Source: Dokdonella_A sp044227025
Lineage (GTDB): Bacteria > Pseudomonadota > Gammaproteobacteria > Xanthomonadales > Rhodanobacteraceae
DNA length: 64,000 bases
NCBI RefSeq assembly: GCF_044227025.1
Contig: NZ_JBGAFX010000007.1
Span: 62,001-126,000 of the forward strand
Direction: 5' to 3'
Part shown: piece after piece, positions 61,156 through 64,000 of the stretch
Position numbering within the stretch: position 1 is the stretch's first letter
Layout: each line of letters begins with the position of its first letter
Made by a program: the position numbers and the translations under genes
The notes under the pieces: generated by a model
The model's input: the letters and a program-made list of their open reading frames with translations, nothing else
The model's database searches: none
Told to the model about the DNA's origin: nothing

Positions 61156-62043
61156 GTGGGTACGGAGTCGATCGCCGGACTCACCAGCGTCATCGTCGTC
61201 GCGGCCGACAGCGGCCCCCTGCTGCGCAGCTGCGTCGAATCGATCCTGGCAGCGCGCGATCCGCTCGAACTGCTGCTGGTCGACAATGCCTCGGGCGATG
61301 GCGTGGTGGAGCAGGTCGAGGCGGCGCACCGCGCCGATGCGCGCCTGCGGGTACTGCGCAATGCGGGCAATCTCGGCTTCGGCCCCGCATGCAACCGCGG
61401 TGCCGCGCAGGCAGTCGGCGACGTGTTCGTGCTGCTCAATCCCGATTGCATCGCCCCGCACGACTTCATCGGGCGCGTGCGTGCGGCGTTGTCGAGCGAT
61501 CCGCGCATCGGCATGCTCGGCGTGCAGGTCACCGATACCGATGGCCGTCCGGCGCGCGGCAACCGGCGCCGCGATCCGACCTTGCGCCGCGCGCTGGCGA
61601 CGCTGACCGGCCTTGCGCGGCTGGAAGCGCGCTGGCCCGCGTGGCAGGGCGTCGAAATGCCGCCGGCGAACGGGGCGGGTGTCGAAACGGTCGAGGCCGT
61701 GTCCGGCGCGTGCATGATCCTGCCGCGTGCCGCGTTCGAGCGGGTCGGCGGTTTCGATGAAGGATACTTCCTGCATGCCGAGGACCTCGACCTGTGCCGG
61801 CGCGTGCGCGACGCCGGTTGGCGCGTCGCGATCGATCCGGGCACCCGGGTGGCACATGCGCAGGGCAGCTCCAGTCGAGCGCGACCGCTGTTCGTCGCGC
61901 GCCACAAGCACCGGGGCATGTGGCGCTACTTCACCAAGTTCGATCCCGCCGCGCGCAACCCGCTGCTGCGCGCGGCCGTGTGGCTTGGAATCTGGTCACA
62001 CTTCGTCACTGCCGGGCTGCTCAAGTCGGCGCGGCGGCGATGA
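61156..62043 (+). CDS. Family 2 glycosyltransferase (rhamnosyltransferase-like)
   Basis: A 295-residue GT2 enzyme. The nucleotide-binding start TSVIVVAADSGPLLRSCVESI, the LVDNASGDGV motif, LNPDCIAPHDFI (DxD-type) and the acceptor-region GGFDEGYFLHAEDLDLCRRVRDAGW are characteristic of the WsaF/RfbN-like rhamnosyltransferase group. A GTG at 61156 is the first plausible start, 8 bp after the previous stop. It is the last gene of the polysaccharide module and converges with the minus-strand gene 6 bp away. Confidence 0.85.
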   Translation: MGTESIAGLTSVIVVAADSGPLLRSCVESILAARDPLELLLVDNASGDGVVEQVEAAHRADARLRVLRNAGNLGFGPACNRGAAQAVGDVFVLLNPDCIAPHDFIGRVRAALSSDPRIGMLGVQVTDTDGRPARGNRRRDPTLRRALATLTGLARLEARWPAWQGVEMPPANGAGVETVEAVSGACMILPRAAFERVGGFDEGYFLHAEDLDLCRRVRDAGWRVAIDPGTRVAHAQGSSSRARPLFVARHKHRGMWRYFTKFDPAARNPLLRAAVWLGIWSHFVTAGLLKSARRR

Positions 62044-62049
62044 AGCGAC

Positions 62050-62664
62050 TCAGTTGTTGAACGTGCTGTTCAAGCCGATCGAGCATTCGGGCTGACCGAT
62101 GCAGTCCTGTGGCTGTGCGTTGACGAGACGCCCGTTCACGAAGTAGTCGGTGTCGGGAGTCAACGGACAGTTCTGCACGTTCGGCGAGATACGCCATTTG
62201 CCAAACGACTCGCCCGCGCCACGCGTACTTACGCATGCCGTGTTGGCGGGCAGGAAGTCGCCGCACGTGGTGCTGATCGCGATCTCCATCAAAGGGCCGG
62301 AAAAATAGGTCGAGTAGCCGTAGAACCCTGAGCTCGTCGTCGTGATGCCGGGCGGCACATGGAATCGCGCCGCGAAGAATTGGTTCTTGCCGAAATGCAA
62401 CAACGCCGGCGAGGAGCCGTTGCGGCCGGGCCAAGGCACGACGCTGTCATTGTTGTTCGAGTGGCCCCAGATATTTTCGAACAGCGTGAGGTCGACGTCC
62501 TGGCGCAACGAATAGCCGGTCGTCGGGTAGCGGATGTCGCCGCGCGACGCGCGGATCGAGCTGTCGGGACAGCCGTCCAACGAAAGGTCGAAGGTGTCGC
62601 TAAAGACGACATCGCCCGCAGCGAGCAGGGAGGCGGAGAGTAGCAATGCACTCGTCGCGAACAC
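62050..62664 (-). CDS. Secreted IWGH/FHVP family protein, copy 1
   Basis: A 204-residue exported protein (GTG start at 62664 with GAGGTGA before it; signal peptide ending LLAAG). After SDTFDLSLDGCPDSS it matches the C-terminal half of the protein at 53993-55336 and its neighbour at 62742-63359: FENIWGHSNNND, WPGRNGSSPA, AARFHVPPG, YFSGPLMEIA, CGDFLPANTAC, GESFGKWRI, CPLTPDTDYF and DCIGQPEC. At least six conserved cysteines suggest disulphides. Function unknown. An AT-rich 77-bp gap upstream probably holds its promoter. Confidence 0.75.
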   Translation of the reverse strand: MFATSALLLSASLLAAGDVVFSDTFDLSLDGCPDSSIRASRGDIRYPTTGYSLRQDVDLTLFENIWGHSNNNDSVVPWPGRNGSSPALLHFGKNQFFAARFHVPPGITTTSSGFYGYSTYFSGPLMEIAISTTCGDFLPANTACVSTRGAGESFGKWRISPNVQNCPLTPDTDYFVNGRLVNAQPQDCIGQPECSIGLNSTFNN

Positions 62665-62741
62665 GGGTCACCTCATCGCTTGTTTCAGGCGCCTTACAGT
62701 GTAACAAGCGGCGAATTTCGTATGTTAAAGAGTTGCGCGCT

Positions 62742-63359
62742 TCAGTGGCCAAGCACGTTGCCTATCGCCAGTTGGCAGCTCGGGTTGCCGCCGCAGTCCG
62801 TCGCCTGCGGGTCGGCGAGCCGGATGTTGACGAAATAGTCCGCGCCCGGCGTCAGAGGGCAATTGATCGCGCTCGGCGCGATGCGCCACTTGTTCTCGAA
62901 GATTTCGCCGGTGCCGCGCGTCGCGACGCAGCGCGCGTCCACGGGCGCGAAATCGCCGCAGCGCTCGCTCAGCGACAGCGTCAGCAACGGGCCCGAATAG
63001 TAGGACGCGTAGACAAAGAAGCCATAGTCGCTGGTCGGGAAATCCGGTGGCACGTGGAAGCGCGCGGCCACGAACTTGTCCTTGTCGAAGTCGAGGATTG
63101 CCGACGTGTACTGGTTCCCGCCAGGCCAGGCGAGTTCCGCGTCACTGCTGGTCGCGTGACCCCAGATGCCCTCGAAGCGCGTGAGGTCACCGAACAACCG
63201 TACCGAATTGTTGGTGTTCGGGTAACGGATACGGCTGATCGACAGGCGTGAAGAACTGTCCGGGCAACCATCCGCGCTCAGATCGAACGTGTCGGAATAG
63301 ATGATGTCCGATGCCCCGAAAACCGAGGCGGCAACGAGGAAGGCAGCGCTGGCGAACAT
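62742..63359 (-). CDS. Secreted IWGH/FHVP family protein, copy 2
   Basis: A 205-residue exported protein and tandem paralogue of the preceding gene. The ATG at 63359 starts a signal peptide (AAFLVAASVFGAS), followed by SDTFDLSADGCPDSS, EGIWGHATSSD, WPGGNQYTSA, AARFHVPPD, YYSGPLLTLS, CGDFAPVDARC, KWRIAPSAINCPLTPG and DCGGNPSC. The SDTFDLS-DGCPDSS junction is nearly identical in both copies, while the middle has diverged. The frame is open further upstream (to 63530), but that part lacks a signal sequence. Function unknown. Confidence 0.75.
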   Translation of the reverse strand: MFASAAFLVAASVFGASDIIYSDTFDLSADGCPDSSSRLSISRIRYPNTNNSVRLFGDLTRFEGIWGHATSSDAELAWPGGNQYTSAILDFDKDKFVAARFHVPPDFPTSDYGFFVYASYYSGPLLTLSLSERCGDFAPVDARCVATRGTGEIFENKWRIAPSAINCPLTPGADYFVNIRLADPQATDCGGNPSCQLAIGNVLGH

Positions 63360-63426
63360 TGAAGCTCCTGCGAAATCGATGCACGAGGGCTCGGCGAGGC
63401 CGCGCCCTCCGCGGAGTGGACTCTGG

Positions 63427-64000
63427 CTATGCCGTGCGCCGCGTCGCGCTGCGGTAGAGCAGCCAGCCGACGACGGCGAGTACGGCGAGGCCGGCGAGCT
63501 GGCCGAAGTGCAGCTTCTCCGGCAGGGCAAGCACGTCGGCCTTGCCGGACACGACGATCGGGATCGCGATGAGGATGCCGGTCAGCGCTTCGCCGGTGAT
63601 GAGGCCGGCCGAGAACAGCGTGCCCGGGCGGTGCACGCGATCGCGCTCGGCCTCGTCGTGCGGATGCACGCCATGCTTCTTTTCGACGAACCACGAGATC
63701 AGGCCGCCGAGGAAGATCGGCACCATCAGTTCGAGCGGGAGGTAGATGCCGATCGCGGCGCCAAGCACGGGCACGCGGAAGTGCGAGCCGCGCGACTTCA
63801 GCCACTCGTCCAGCGCGATGATCGCGGCGCCGATCAGCGCGCCGATGCCGATCATGTCCCACGGCAGGTGGCCGCCGAACAGGCCCTTGGCCACCGACGC
63901 CATCAGCATCGCCTGCGGCGCTTCGAGCGAGTTCGGATGCAATGCATCCTTCGGGCCGATGCCGTAGGCGGTCGCGAGCAGGTTCAGCACCGGCGCCATC
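63427..64000 (-). CDS. OPT family oligopeptide transporter, C-terminal part
   Basis: The last about 191 residues of a membrane transporter; the N-terminal part lies beyond the right window edge and the reading frame is open there. The segments HPNSLEAPQAMLMASVAKGLFGG, LGAAIGIYLPLELMVPIFLGG and RPGTLFSAGLITGEALTGILIAI are typical of bacterial OPT proteins (YgfU/OPT-like). Four to five spans are visible. The family carries oligopeptides or metal-chelate complexes across the inner membrane; the substrate here cannot be deduced. It ends 67 bp upstream of the secreted paralogue's start, on the same strand. Confidence 0.85.
   Translation of the reverse strand, partial: MAPVLNLLATAYGIGPKDALHPNSLEAPQAMLMASVAKGLFGGHLPWDMIGIGALIGAAIIALDEWLKSRGSHFRVPVLGAAIGIYLPLELMVPIFLGGLISWFVEKKHGVHPHDEAERDRVHRPGTLFSAGLITGEALTGILIAIPIVVSGKADVLALPEKLHFGQLAGLAVLAVVGWLLYRSATRRTA

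Overview
The window is GC-rich, gene-dense bacterial chromosome. Gene content and order point to a gammaproteobacterium of the Xanthomonadales/Lysobacterales, perhaps close to the Dokdonella/Rudaea (Rhodanobacteraceae) group. Supporting signs are an xps-type type II secretion operon that ends in gspD, a reduced Pil-Chp cluster (pilG-pilI-pilJ-chpA-chpB-chpC) divergent from gshB, a secreted protein ending in an IFADGFE tail, and short heptamer-repeat arrays of the kind familiar from Xanthomonadaceae genomes. The assignment is inference; no rRNA or tRNA gene is seen.

Layout. 1-9454: housekeeping genes (valS, upp, holC, pepA, lptF, lptG) plus a secreted seven-repeat RCC1-like protein. 9455-10002: non-coding, rich in repeats. 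10003-13902: membrane acyltransferase, pilU, a methyltransferase and a sulfotransferase-like gene. 14029-19683 (minus strand): gshB-tonB-yqgE-ruvX-pyrB-lipoprotein gene. 20082-31695: the Pil-Chp chemosensory operon, including a 2039-residue ChpA hybrid kinase, which is expected to control type IV pili together with PilU. 31725-38933: RDD membrane protein, XerD, two tandem DsbC-like isomerases and purL. 38934-51877: a membrane protein, the type II secretion operon (gspE, F, G, H, I, J, K, L, M, N/C, D) and a small lipoprotein. 52054-56365: secreted proteins and a periplasmic parvulin. 56439-62043: a surface-polysaccharide module (ABC permease and ATPase, methyltransferase, a PqqD-like/glycosyltransferase-like protein, GT2 enzyme). 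62050-63359: two more secreted paralogues. 63427-64000: the end of an OPT transporter.

The most unusual signal is a set of four elements made of 7-bp tandem arrays, usually in inverted pairs. One (41445-41888) carries a four-helix-bundle (S23/bAvd-like) gene inserted exactly between gspE and gspF. The arrays supply the stop codon of gspE and of the cargo gene. Three smaller, gene-less versions lie at the 5' end of a methyltransferase gene, inside purL in frame, and in the leader of gspH. Together they look like a mobile or amplifying element with an autonomous-like form and miniature forms. A second notable signal is a secreted protein family with three copies in the window (C-terminal half of 53993-55336, and 62050-62664 and 62742-63359), sharing an IWGH...WPG...FHVP...CGDF...CPLTP pattern with no function that I recognise.
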